A stretch of 64,000 bases of DNA from Promethearchaeota archaeon (GTDB lineage: Archaea; Asgardarchaeota; Lokiarchaeia; Sigyniarchaeales; SOKP01): NCBI GenBank assembly GCA_029838195.1, contig JALGVJ010000006.1:62001-126000 (forward strand). Direction: 5' to 3'. The position numbers and the translations under genes are program-made. Below the pieces are notes generated by a model, which searched no databases, was not told the DNA's origin, and saw only the letters and a list, made by a program, of their open reading frames with translations. This document shows, piece by piece, positions 9,224 to 17,600 of this stretch (position 1 is its first letter; each line of letters begins with the position of its first letter).

Positions 9224-10366
9224 TTAAATGAGATTTTTCTCTTCAAGTGTCGCCCGTGCTCGTTCCATTTTACGAGTACTAAAACCAATAATTTTCGCAA
9301 GCATTTCCGACTTTTTGATGGAAGTGTTTAAATCATACTTCTCTTGGAGGTATCCCTCCCGCAAGGCATTATTATATACCTCATCTCCCATTTCCGTTCG
9401 AATGAGAACGGTCGTGTAGCCATCTTTAGACCCCAACCCACCAAAAGAAAAATCCGCATAGATGTTAGAAAAATCAGAACACGCAAAACATGCTGGTCGG
9501 ATGAAATCATTTATAGCATTAAAATCCACGTGTAAGGTCTGATTATCTTTTAACTCCAACATGATATCTTCCTTGATGTTCATGTTCTCCACATCATCGA
9601 AAGAAAATTCATATTTTTCTTCCATCCTTTCCCGACCACTCGTGTGAAAGGAAAAATTCGCATTGCAAAATAAACCAAACGCGTATTTTACCACGTGAGC
9701 GGGAAGAATGCTAAGCTCTTGCATTTTTCTTATGGAATGAATTTGACACGGCGTTCCCACCACCGCAATCCTCATCATGTCGGAATGGGGAATGGTTTTC
9801 AATTTCGTTATGGTCGGAATGAAGGTATTATAATCTTCTAATTTCACCACGTGATTCGATATATCAAAATGAGAGCCCGCCGCTTCTAAAAACTCTTCCC
9901 TTGTTGTTGCGAAATAGGGAATTCTATTAAAAGGACCCACCCTCTTGCTGACAATGGCGCCATTAATCAGATTATGATCTAATAAATATAATAAAAGCGC
10001 CGTGACCACGCCTCCATCCGTCGCTCGAACTCGTATTTCCTCCATCGCCGCTTGGCTGGAAATGATTTTCTTCCAATTGCCAATGGGAGGCTTGTACTTG
10101 TATCTTTCATTTAATTCATCATTCAAGATATGGGTTTGTGGGCAAACAAGATAACAGATTCCACAATGCAGGCAATTATCTTTGTTCAAATAGCGCGGGG
10201 GGCCATCTTCGGACATTTGGATGGCTTTAATTTCAGAAGCTGAGCAGAAGCTCACGCATCCGCCACATTGGCCGCATAACCCTTTTTCATGCACGTCTCT
10301 AATGAGATCTTCAAATGATTTTGGCTTAATTTCACCAGGCAAGATTCTTTCTAAATTTTCATTCAT
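9224..10366 (-). CDS. frhB: Coenzyme F420-reducing hydrogenase/dehydrogenase beta-subunit family protein (FrhB-like)
   Basis: FrhB-type subunits bind FAD and an Fe-S cluster and exchange hydride with coenzyme F420. The N-terminal region has two ferredoxin-type clusters: C31-x2-C-x2-C-x3-C in the CGQCGGC motif, and CLHCGICYLVCP near residues 66-77. The FrhB core follows, with TDGGVVTALLLYLL, AVVGTPCQIHSIRK and an acidic C-terminal FACSDFSN motif. At 380 residues it is complete. It is the last gene of the Hdr operon, 26 bases after the FAD/NAD(P)H reductase gene, and gives the complex an F420 entry or exit point. F420 use is family knowledge; ferredoxin-only relatives exist. Confidence 0.88.
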   Translation of the reverse strand: MNENLERILPGEIKPKSFEDLIRDVHEKGLCGQCGGCVSFCSASEIKAIQMSEDGPPRYLNKDNCLHCGICYLVCPQTHILNDELNERYKYKPPIGNWKKIISSQAAMEEIRVRATDGGVVTALLLYLLDHNLINGAIVSKRVGPFNRIPYFATTREEFLEAAGSHFDISNHVVKLEDYNTFIPTITKLKTIPHSDMMRIAVVGTPCQIHSIRKMQELSILPAHVVKYAFGLFCNANFSFHTSGRERMEEKYEFSFDDVENMNIKEDIMLELKDNQTLHVDFNAINDFIRPACFACSDFSNIYADFSFGGLGSKDGYTTVLIRTEMGDEVYNNALREGYLQEKYDLNTSIKKSEMLAKIIGFSTRKMERARATLEEKNLI

Positions 10367-10392
10367 GTATTTCCCACCTCGTACGCTTTAAT

Positions 10393-11235
10393 TTAATATT
10401 CATTAGGTAATTTTTTTAATTCGGCTAATGAAAAAACCGGCCCATCTATGCAGACGTATTTATTCCCGATATTGCACCGACCACATTTTCCCACTCCGCA
10501 TTTCATGCGCATTTCCAGAGAATTTAAGATCTGATCATCCTTGAATTCAAGCTCCTCGAGGACCGCAATAGTGGTTTTAATCATGATGGGAGGACCGCAT
10601 ACGAGGGCAACAGCATTCTTAGGAGAAGGAGCCACTTCCTTGACCACGGGGGCAACGAATCCTACTTTTTTAGTCCAGCCCTCCTCGGGCTGGTCAATTG
10701 TTAAGACCAATTCGATATCATCTCGTTTTTCCCATTGCTTTAAATCCTCTTTATACAATACTTCACCGGAATTTCGATTCCCATAAATTACCATGAGTTT
10801 TCCATAATTTGCCCTGTTTATCTCATCCAAAATATAGGTAACGAGAGAACGGAGCGTGGAAAAAGCAAAACCCCCGCCAATGATCACAATGTTTTTTCCT
10901 TTCATTTCTTCCACGGGCCAGCCATTTCCTAAGGGTCCTCGCACGCCGATAATGGCCCCTACATCAGAAGCATGAAACGCTTGCGTGACTTCGCCCATCC
11001 TTTTTATGGTAAACTTGATGGAGCCTTTTTCTGTCGGAGATGAAGCAATCCCGATTGGACATTCGCCCTTTCCAAAAATGCTTAATTCGGCAAATTGACC
11101 GGGGATGTAATCAAATTCTTCTAAATCTTTCTCATTTTTGAAGGCTAATTCAAACGTCTTGATATCATTTACTTCATTTTCTTGCGTAATGGATATTATT
11201 CTCGTTAATTTTGGAATGTATATGCTACTCTGCAA
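10393..11235 (-). CDS. FAD/NAD(P)-binding oxidoreductase with C-terminal 2Fe-2S cluster (AsrB/HydG/PyrK-like)
   Basis: The protein is a ferredoxin-NADP-reductase-fold subunit that passes electrons between NAD(P)H and Fe-S partners. It has a flavin-binding barrel with GQFAELS and GIASSP, an NAD(P) domain with IIGGGFAFSTLRS and CGPPIMI, and a C-terminal cysteine cluster C-x4-C-x2-C-x7-C (MKCGVGKCGRC region). The chosen start is TTG at 11235. AGGAGG lies six bases upstream, the protein then begins MQSSIYIPKL, and the coding region overlaps the previous gene by 11 bases. A longer frame back to 11337 would add a lysine-rich nonsense head. It forms a pair with the upstream Fe-S protein, as in sulfhydrogenase or anaerobic sulfite reductase subunits. 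Confidence 0.88.
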   Translation of the reverse strand: MQSSIYIPKLTRIISITQENEVNDIKTFELAFKNEKDLEEFDYIPGQFAELSIFGKGECPIGIASSPTEKGSIKFTIKRMGEVTQAFHASDVGAIIGVRGPLGNGWPVEEMKGKNIVIIGGGFAFSTLRSLVTYILDEINRANYGKLMVIYGNRNSGEVLYKEDLKQWEKRDDIELVLTIDQPEEGWTKKVGFVAPVVKEVAPSPKNAVALVCGPPIMIKTTIAVLEELEFKDDQILNSLEMRMKCGVGKCGRCNIGNKYVCIDGPVFSLAELKKLPNEY

Positions 11236-12295
11236 TGTAAACCTCCTCCTTTTCTTTTTTTTCTTCAATTTCTGTAAATCTTTTGATGATCTCTCTAATA
11301 TCATTATTAACAGGACAATATTCAATGCATCTGCCACATCCCACGCAACCTAACAGGTCATAATTATTGGGATAATAGCAATATTTATGTAATATCCGGT
11401 TTCGGCATCGCTCAACCTTAGTAGGGCGGGGATTATGACCACTGGTGTGCTGCGTGTATAACTTGAACTGGCACGTATCCCATATCCTTATACGCCTTCC
11501 TCGTTTATTATATTGATCATTTTCATCCAAGACGTCAAAACAATGACACGTGGGACATAAAAATACACAAGACCCACAACTCAAGCATGTATCACTTATT
11601 TCCTTCCAAATCGGATGATCAAAATTGCTGTTTAATATGTCCGGAAGCTTTCCGACATTAACGAGAGGTTTCATGGCTAATTCTGCTTGATTTGATAATT
11701 CCAATGCTTTTTCAAGGTCCTCTTCTTTAGCATGCCCTAATCCCTTGATGTTTCCGAGCACTTCATTTCCTTTTTCCGTGATGCCTTCTACCAGGTATTT
11801 TTTACCTAAATCCACGAGAAAGATATCAACATCTTCTTTATTAAAAGGATGCCCCTGTAAAGAAGTGCAAAAACACGTGCTTCTTGGATGAGTACAAGCC
11901 ATCCCCATGAGAATGGTATTATCCCATTTCTTTAGAAAAAGCTCATCCTTGAATTCCCCGAATCCAAAAAACATGCGCATTAACTGAAATGAATGCGCAT
12001 CACACGGACGTATCCCAAATATGAGTGTTTTTTTCCTTTCTAATTTGGGAGGAATGATTTCAATATCATCATCGCCTACCTGCTTGAATTCAAATAATAT
12101 CTCGACTTTTGGAAAAAGCACTTCTTTAGGGGGAACTTTTGAATTAAAATACTCTAACGCAATTTCCTCTGAGGACGTTATCTCTTTAAACAAAATATTT
12201 CCCTCTACATTTACCGGTGCGAAAATGGTATATTCCTCTTTTAAGGACTCAATCATCTTGCCAATGTTTTCTTTCAACATTATTTTTTCTTTCAT
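11225..12295 (-). CDS. 4Fe-4S dicluster protein, AsrA/HydB-like electron-transfer subunit
   Basis: This 356-residue subunit resembles the beta subunit of sulfhydrogenases and subunit A of anaerobic sulfite reductase. The middle has IFGIRPCDAHSFQLM and GMACTHPRSTCFCTSL. The C-terminal half carries two ferredoxin-type clusters, CLSCGSCVFLCPTCHCFD and CVGCGRCIEYCP. It would relay electrons between the FAD/NAD(P)H reductase encoded next and the Hdr core. The start ATG at 12295 is supported by GAGGGG eight bases upstream. The stop overlaps the reductase start, which indicates coupled translation. Confidence 0.88.
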   Translation of the reverse strand: MKEKIMLKENIGKMIESLKEEYTIFAPVNVEGNILFKEITSSEEIALEYFNSKVPPKEVLFPKVEILFEFKQVGDDDIEIIPPKLERKKTLIFGIRPCDAHSFQLMRMFFGFGEFKDELFLKKWDNTILMGMACTHPRSTCFCTSLQGHPFNKEDVDIFLVDLGKKYLVEGITEKGNEVLGNIKGLGHAKEEDLEKALELSNQAELAMKPLVNVGKLPDILNSNFDHPIWKEISDTCLSCGSCVFLCPTCHCFDVLDENDQYNKRGRRIRIWDTCQFKLYTQHTSGHNPRPTKVERCRNRILHKYCYYPNNYDLLGCVGCGRCIEYCPVNNDIREIIKRFTEIEEKKEKEEVYIAE

Positions 12296-12324
12296 TTTTC
12301 TAACCCCTCATTTTTTTATTTTTT

Positions 12325-13347
12325 TTACTCTTCCTCTCCCAACATGAATTCTTGATCGTCATTCATATCATATGTCATCATAGGTGGAATAGCCTCAAGA
12401 TCCAAACCAGAAATATAATTAAATCTCCTCTTTACAATTTCTTCTAATTTGCGATTAATGAAATTCAAATTAATTCCCATGGGACAGGCGTTCTGGCATG
12501 CCCCGCAAGCCACACACCTCCCAGCTAAATGCAACGCTCTATTCATGTGAAATATAATGATATCCGCTAATTCTGTAGTCTTTCCAAACCAAACGGGAAG
12601 ATTTTGATCCACGAAACAGTAGTTACAGTAGCACATTGGGCAGATCTCCCGGCAAGCGTAGCACCGGATACAGTTTTTTAGCGCATCCTTAAGGAACTCA
12701 TACTTTTCTTCTGGTGGTTTTGTTTCGTAATCGGTAAGATCATCAAAAGAATATTCAAGAGGCGTGGTTGGTTGAGATTCGCCCACGATATATTGTGACG
12801 TGGAATTTGAAATAGGAGGCGCTTTAATTTTGCACGTCTTGCAGAGCTCACTTAGATATTCTTGAAAGGGCAATTCCACTTCCGTGTCATTGCTTTTGAC
12901 ATAAATAGTATTATCTTTCACGGCTACATCCGTAATTTCAGCGATTCCCATTTCTTTTTTAATTCTGGCTCTATCCAAGATGCCATTGCATGAAATTCCA
13001 ATGATCTTAATATCTTCCATGTCCACCTTTCTTTCCAGGGCAAGTAGAAACACAGCCCTAGCAGTGCATCCTTTCGAGATGATGCCAACTTTTAACTTTA
13101 CGGGTTTTCCTTCCACCATCTTGGTGGGAAACGGAACGAGATATTTTGCCAGATTAATATAGCAAGAATTATTCCAGATTAATTCTTCCACCTCTTCCTC
13201 TTTTCTAATAAAACGAGGTGAACTGGTAAGAGGAAGGGTCCCTTGAGAATATCCAATAATAACATCCACGGTTTTTTCCTTAAGAAGTTTTCTAGCTACT
13301 TCTCTCATTTCTTGCTGTATTTTTTCATTTTCTTGAGCAATATTCAT
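12325..13347 (-). CDS. FdhB/FrhB-related 4Fe-4S electron-transfer protein
   Basis: The 340-residue protein has an N-terminal alpha/beta domain with KVGIISKGCTARAVFLLAL and IIGISCNG, reminiscent of the FdhB/FrhB superfamily. A C-terminal ferredoxin-like part follows, with CIRCYACREICPMCYCNYC and CVACGACQNACPMG and long helices. Genes of this type are found beside MvhD and HdrA in bifurcating complexes. It lies 6 bases after the short mvhD copy and 29 bases before the AsrA-like gene. The protein ends in an acidic tail (MLGEEE). Its cofactor partner is not certain; a flavin is not proven by any motif. Confidence 0.75.
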   Translation of the reverse strand: MNIAQENEKIQQEMREVARKLLKEKTVDVIIGYSQGTLPLTSSPRFIRKEEEVEELIWNNSCYINLAKYLVPFPTKMVEGKPVKLKVGIISKGCTARAVFLLALERKVDMEDIKIIGISCNGILDRARIKKEMGIAEITDVAVKDNTIYVKSNDTEVELPFQEYLSELCKTCKIKAPPISNSTSQYIVGESQPTTPLEYSFDDLTDYETKPPEEKYEFLKDALKNCIRCYACREICPMCYCNYCFVDQNLPVWFGKTTELADIIIFHMNRALHLAGRCVACGACQNACPMGINLNFINRKLEEIVKRRFNYISGLDLEAIPPMMTYDMNDDQEFMLGEEE

Positions 13348-13353
13348 GATTCT

Positions 13354-13809
13354 TTACCACCTCTTTTTAAATTGATCATTGGGTCCTAATTTCTTGATGA
13401 TTTCCGTGGCTTTCGTGACTAATTCAGCAAATCTTTCTCCTTCAGCTGCTGATGCCCACATGAATTGTACGCGTCCCGATGGAATGCCAAAATAGTCCAA
13501 TAAATCATGCAAAATCGCAAATCTCCGGCGCGCTACGAGATTTCCGGAGATATAATGGCAATCTCCAGGATGGCAGCCTGAAACGATGACTCCATCCCAT
13601 CCATCCACTAAGCTTTTAATTATGAAAAAAGGATTAATTCGTCCAGAGCAAGGGACTCGAACAATCCTGATACTGGGTGGATATTGGATTCGGCTCACGC
13701 CAGCAAGGTCTGCGCCTGCATAAGAACACCAATTGCATAAAAACGCAATTATTTTTGGCTCCCAAGGAGCTTCTTTTTCTTCTGTTCTTTCTACTACTTT
13801 TTCGGTCAT
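13354..13809 (-). CDS. mvhD: MvhD-type 2Fe-2S electron-transfer subunit (short copy)
   Basis: MvhD proteins carry a 2Fe-2S cluster and link HdrA to an electron donor module. The core signature is complete: FLCNWCSYAGADLAG, VPCSGRINP and SGCHPGDCHY. At 151 residues it is the usual single-domain size, with an acidic N-terminal extension before the core. It starts two bases after the stop of the fused hdrA. A second copy with a longer C-terminus is at 16824-17600. The two copies are nearly identical at DNA level around the CNWCSYAGADLAG codons, which points to a recent duplication or gene conversion. Confidence 0.93.
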   Translation of the reverse strand: MTEKVVERTEEKEAPWEPKIIAFLCNWCSYAGADLAGVSRIQYPPSIRIVRVPCSGRINPFFIIKSLVDGWDGVIVSGCHPGDCHYISGNLVARRRFAILHDLLDYFGIPSGRVQFMWASAAEGERFAELVTKATEIIKKLGPNDQFKKRW

Positions 13810-13811
13810 GT

Positions 13812-16800
13812 TTACATCCTCCCTGTTATCATTGCATGAATTTGCTGGGCTGTAAACCCAAATACATCAATTGCCGAGCTCCTGCAGCTGCCAGAGCAAA
13901 GTCCACAGCCCTTGCAAAGAGCTTCGTTAATGGAGGCGATCAGGCCGAACCGCCTATCCTCTACCAATTCGATAGCATTATATGCACAGATTTCGACGCA
14001 CATTCCGCATCCAGAGCAGCGTTCTGCGATGACACGGGCCACTTTTCCTTCTGCCTCGATTTCCTCCTTGGATAGAATCGTGCACGCTCTCGACACGGCG
14101 GCATTGGCTTGGGCAATGGAATCTTCAATGGGCTTTGGACAGTGAGCCAATCCCGCCACGAACACGCCTTCGGTTGCAAAATCAACGGGCCGAAGCTTCA
14201 CGTGAGCTTCCAAGAAGAATTTATCGTCATTAAGCGGCACTTTCAGCATTTTTGCGAGCTCTTCATTTTCTTTTGCGGGAGCTTCAATTCCCACGCTTAA
14301 CACCAAGAGGTCAGCTTTGATGCCAACCTTGCCCAATTTTGGATTTTCTACCTCCACTTTCAACCATTCACCATCTCGGGAGACGTGCGGAGGATTTTTT
14401 TCATCGTATCGAATGAACACCACGCCGTTTTCCCTTGCTTTCCGATAATACAGCTCTTTAAAACCATAGGTGCGAATATCTCGATACAATATCACGATCT
14501 CCGCGGAAGGGTTCAATTCCTTGGCGCAAAGTGCGTTCTTGATCGCTTCTGCACAACACATCTTGCTGCAATAGGGATGCTCTTCATTTCTCGACCCTAC
14601 GCATTGGATCATCACGATTGTCTTTTTATCTTTAATTTCATCTGTTTTATTAAGCAAGTATTCAAATTCCGACTGCGTGATCACGCTCATGTCTTGCCCT
14701 GCCATGTATTCTTTTGGTTTATATTCGCGTGCTCCCGTTGCCACGATGATGACGCCATGTTCCACTTCTTCGTTCTTGCGATCTTTCCCGTGCACTAAAT
14801 ACGTTTTAAAATTCCCGATGTATCCATCGATAGTTTCTATGTCTGCCTCCGTAAATACATGAATGAGTTCATGAGAGGTGACGTGCTCGATCAAGTCGCT
14901 CAAATAGGCCTGCACGTCCTTGCCCTCTAGTGTGGTAAAAATGTTTCGAGCGTGGCCTCCCAAGTGTTCATTCTTTTCCACCAAATATGTTTCATATCCT
15001 TGTTCGGCACAATTCAGCGCCGCCACCATCCCCGCAATGCCGCCACCAATAACCAGGACCTTGGGCGTGACCTTTAACTTGATCCTGTCTAAGGGCACGA
15101 TGTTGCGTGCCTTGTTTACCGCCATCCTCACCAAATCTTTTGCTTTCTCCGTTGCTTCTTTCGGCTGCATCATGTGGACCCAAGAACATTGATCCCGAAT
15201 GTTGGCCATTTGAAACAAGTATCGATTCAAGCCAGCTTCCCTGATGGTTTCTTGAAATAAGGGTTCGTGTGTCCTTGGCGTGCAGGACGCCACGATAACC
15301 CGATTCAAGTTATACTCTTGAATTTTTTCCTTTATGATCTGCTGCGTATCGGCAGAACATGTGTACAAATTCTGATCTGCTAACACCACGTTAGGAAGTG
15401 TTTTGGCATATCGCACGACCTCGGGAACGTCCACCACGCCACCAATATTGATTCCACAATGGCATATGAACACCCCTATTCTTGGGGGTTGCCCTGATAC
15501 ATAAATTTCTGGAGGCAACATCTTTTCCGTTATTAAAGTACCGCGTTTCTCATATAATAACGCATTCACGCAACCCGCCGCCGCACTTGCTTGTGTCACC
15601 GTTTCCGGGATGTCTTTTGGTGATACGAACGCTCCACAGGCAAATATCCCTTCCCTTGACGTATGAACCGGATTGAACACCTCTGTCTTCACAAAATTAA
15701 ACTCATTCAACTCCACGCCAAATTTTTCTGCCAAGTATTTTGCATCCCTCGGCGGATTCAACCCTACCGCTAACACCACCATGTTAAATACCTCCTCTAC
15801 GATGCTTCCATCCTCTGCTTCATAGGTGAGCTTTAAATCCTTCGTTTCCGGCACTTCCGTAATCGAAGACACTCGACTGCGAATGTAGCGAACTCCATAC
15901 TCCTCCTTCGCCCGCTCTATATACTTGTCAAAATCCTTCCCATACGCTCGAATGTCCATGGAGAAAATTGTCGGCTCCACTTGATGCATGTGCTCTTTTG
16001 CTATTACCGCCTCCTTCGCCGTGTACATGCAACACACGCTCGAACAATACGGCTGCCCTTCCCTTAAATCTCTTGAGCCCACGCACTGCAAGAAGGCGAT
16101 CTTCACGGGAACGTCTCCATCCGAGGGGCGAAGAATTTTCCCCGAATACGGCCCGCTCGCACTTAAAATCCTCTCGAATTCTATGCTCGTGACCACGTTC
16201 TTATACGTTCCATAGCCTAACCTTTTTACGGCTGTTGGCACGAACTCATCAAATCCAGGGGCTAAAATTACTGCTCCCACGTTTATATCAATGATCTCAT
16301 CTTCCCTATCATATTCCACCGCTTCAGCCCTACACACGCCCTTGCAGATCCCGCACCCAATGCAGAATTCCCGATTAATAGCATATATTAACGGAACTGC
16401 TTGAGGGTATTTCACGGAAGTTGCTTTATTCTTGGCTAGTCCTTCATTAAAAATGTCGATAGCTTCAACGGGACAATTTTGTCCACAGACGCCGCATCCC
16501 GTGCATTTATCGGGATTAATGAATAAAGATTTTTTTCGAATTTTTATTTTGAAATTACCCGCTTCACCCGTCACCTTTATAATTTCTGTATTTATGTGTA
16601 GGTCAATGTTTTGGTGACGCCCTGTCTCAACCAACTTTGGGCTTACAATACACATAGCACAATCATTAGTTGGGAAGGTTTTATCGAGTTGAGCCATTAC
16701 TCCGCCAATGCTGGTAGTAATTTCGATCAGATGAACTTTGAACCCGGCATCAGCAAGGTCAAGGGCGGCTTGGCATCCACCTATACCTCCCCCTACAACC

Positions 16801-16823
16801 AAAACAGCTCCAACTTTGTCCAT
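13812..16823 (-). CDS. hdrA: Double HdrA (two heterodisulfide-reductase A flavoprotein units fused)
   Basis: The 1003-residue protein holds two HdrA-like units. Unit 1 (about 1-440) has a FAD fingerprint (VVGGGIGG at 8-15), the HdrA motif TFPTNDCAMC and two ferredoxin clusters (CTGCGVCGQNCP, CIGCGICKGVC). Unit 2 (about 445-1003) starts with the GVFICHCGINIGG cluster domain, then IRDQCSWVH, a second FAD fingerprint (VIGGGIAGM) and C-terminal clusters at C936 and C970. HdrA flavin is the site of electron bifurcation in HdrABC-MvhD complexes. It begins directly after the TAA of the long mvhD (zero spacing, GGAGGTGA site). The same two units occur as separate genes at 19289-20593 and 17597-19282. 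Confidence 0.93.
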   Translation of the reverse strand: MDKVGAVLVVGGGIGGCQAALDLADAGFKVHLIEITTSIGGVMAQLDKTFPTNDCAMCIVSPKLVETGRHQNIDLHINTEIIKVTGEAGNFKIKIRKKSLFINPDKCTGCGVCGQNCPVEAIDIFNEGLAKNKATSVKYPQAVPLIYAINREFCIGCGICKGVCRAEAVEYDREDEIIDINVGAVILAPGFDEFVPTAVKRLGYGTYKNVVTSIEFERILSASGPYSGKILRPSDGDVPVKIAFLQCVGSRDLREGQPYCSSVCCMYTAKEAVIAKEHMHQVEPTIFSMDIRAYGKDFDKYIERAKEEYGVRYIRSRVSSITEVPETKDLKLTYEAEDGSIVEEVFNMVVLAVGLNPPRDAKYLAEKFGVELNEFNFVKTEVFNPVHTSREGIFACGAFVSPKDIPETVTQASAAAGCVNALLYEKRGTLITEKMLPPEIYVSGQPPRIGVFICHCGINIGGVVDVPEVVRYAKTLPNVVLADQNLYTCSADTQQIIKEKIQEYNLNRVIVASCTPRTHEPLFQETIREAGLNRYLFQMANIRDQCSWVHMMQPKEATEKAKDLVRMAVNKARNIVPLDRIKLKVTPKVLVIGGGIAGMVAALNCAEQGYETYLVEKNEHLGGHARNIFTTLEGKDVQAYLSDLIEHVTSHELIHVFTEADIETIDGYIGNFKTYLVHGKDRKNEEVEHGVIIVATGAREYKPKEYMAGQDMSVITQSEFEYLLNKTDEIKDKKTIVMIQCVGSRNEEHPYCSKMCCAEAIKNALCAKELNPSAEIVILYRDIRTYGFKELYYRKARENGVVFIRYDEKNPPHVSRDGEWLKVEVENPKLGKVGIKADLLVLSVGIEAPAKENEELAKMLKVPLNDDKFFLEAHVKLRPVDFATEGVFVAGLAHCPKPIEDSIAQANAAVSRACTILSKEEIEAEGKVARVIAERCSGCGMCVEICAYNAIELVEDRRFGLIASINEALCKGCGLCSGSCRSSAIDVFGFTAQQIHAMITGRM

Positions 16824-17600
16824 TTATTCCATCACCTCCATTAAGCTCACGTATATTGGAGTATTTTCAATAATTTGTTCCATGGTAACCGTACCTCGAT
16901 TTTTTAAGACGATAATGTTATCTAACACTTCGCTGGGATCAAGTTGAAGTTCCGTGGCTAATTCTTTTACGGATTTAGGACTTTCTTGTAAGGCAAGTTG
17001 AATCCGGGCGCGGTGATATTCATCGAGAACGGTTTGAGTTAATAATTGGTCAAATTCTTCGGGGGGAATTTTTTCACCATAGACATTTTCATTTTGAGTG
17101 ATATCTCGTTCTCTCCCCACGAGTGCCCGAATTCGGTAGCTGGTGGCAGCGAGCTTGATGGCTTTCAGCTTTGGTCTCAATTCTCTTGCGAGTTGTTCAT
17201 CTTTTAGAGGAGTTGGGCCAAGATTCTTGATTTGTTCCGTGAAATGGGAGATTACCTCAGCGAACCGGCTACCTTCCGAGGCAGATACCCATTCCAAGTG
17301 AACTCGTTGGTCCATGTGTAGTAATTTTAGGAATTTTTGGACCATGTGAAATTTCATTTCCGCTTCGTAATTTCCTTCGAGATAGTGACAATCGCCTGGA
17401 TGACATCCCATAACAATGACCCCGTCAAGACCGGTGAGCAGTCCTTCGAAAATGAATTCAGGGTCCACCCGTCCGCTGCACATGACGCGAATGACGCGAA
17501 GATTCGGAGGGTATTGAATGCGGCTCACGCCAGCAAGGTCTGCGCCGGCATAGGAGCACCAATTGCATAAGAATCCTAAAATTTTTGGTTCAAAACTCAT
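16824..17600 (-). CDS. mvhD: MvhD-type 2Fe-2S subunit with C-terminal helical/HTH-like extension (long copy)
   Basis: Residues 1-135 are a full MvhD domain with FLCNWCSYAGADLAG, VMCSGRVDP and MGCHPGDCHY. The remaining 120 residues are an extension absent from the other copy. Its end (SPKSVKELATELQLDPSEV, then VLKNRGTV) has the spacing of a winged-helix or bundle motif. The start overlaps the hdrA C-half stop in an ATGA arrangement with GGAGG upstream. The extension could dock the subunit on HdrA or on a second module; DNA binding would be surprising in this complex. Function of the extension is unknown. Confidence 0.92.
   Translation of the reverse strand: MSFEPKILGFLCNWCSYAGADLAGVSRIQYPPNLRVIRVMCSGRVDPEFIFEGLLTGLDGVIVMGCHPGDCHYLEGNYEAEMKFHMVQKFLKLLHMDQRVHLEWVSASEGSRFAEVISHFTEQIKNLGPTPLKDEQLARELRPKLKAIKLAATSYRIRALVGRERDITQNENVYGEKIPPEEFDQLLTQTVLDEYHRARIQLALQESPKSVKELATELQLDPSEVLDNIIVLKNRGTVTMEQIIENTPIYVSLMEVME

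Noticed and set aside
10393..11337. Longer start for the FAD/NAD(P)H reductase
   Set aside because: The extra N-terminus is a lysine/arginine-rich shadow of the upstream gene; the TTG at 11235 has AGGAGG at the right distance.
14385..14798. Plus-strand open frame of 137 codons inside the fused hdrA
   Set aside because: Antisense to a conserved HdrA sequence; the residue pattern is histidine/phenylalanine-rich as expected for an antisense shadow.
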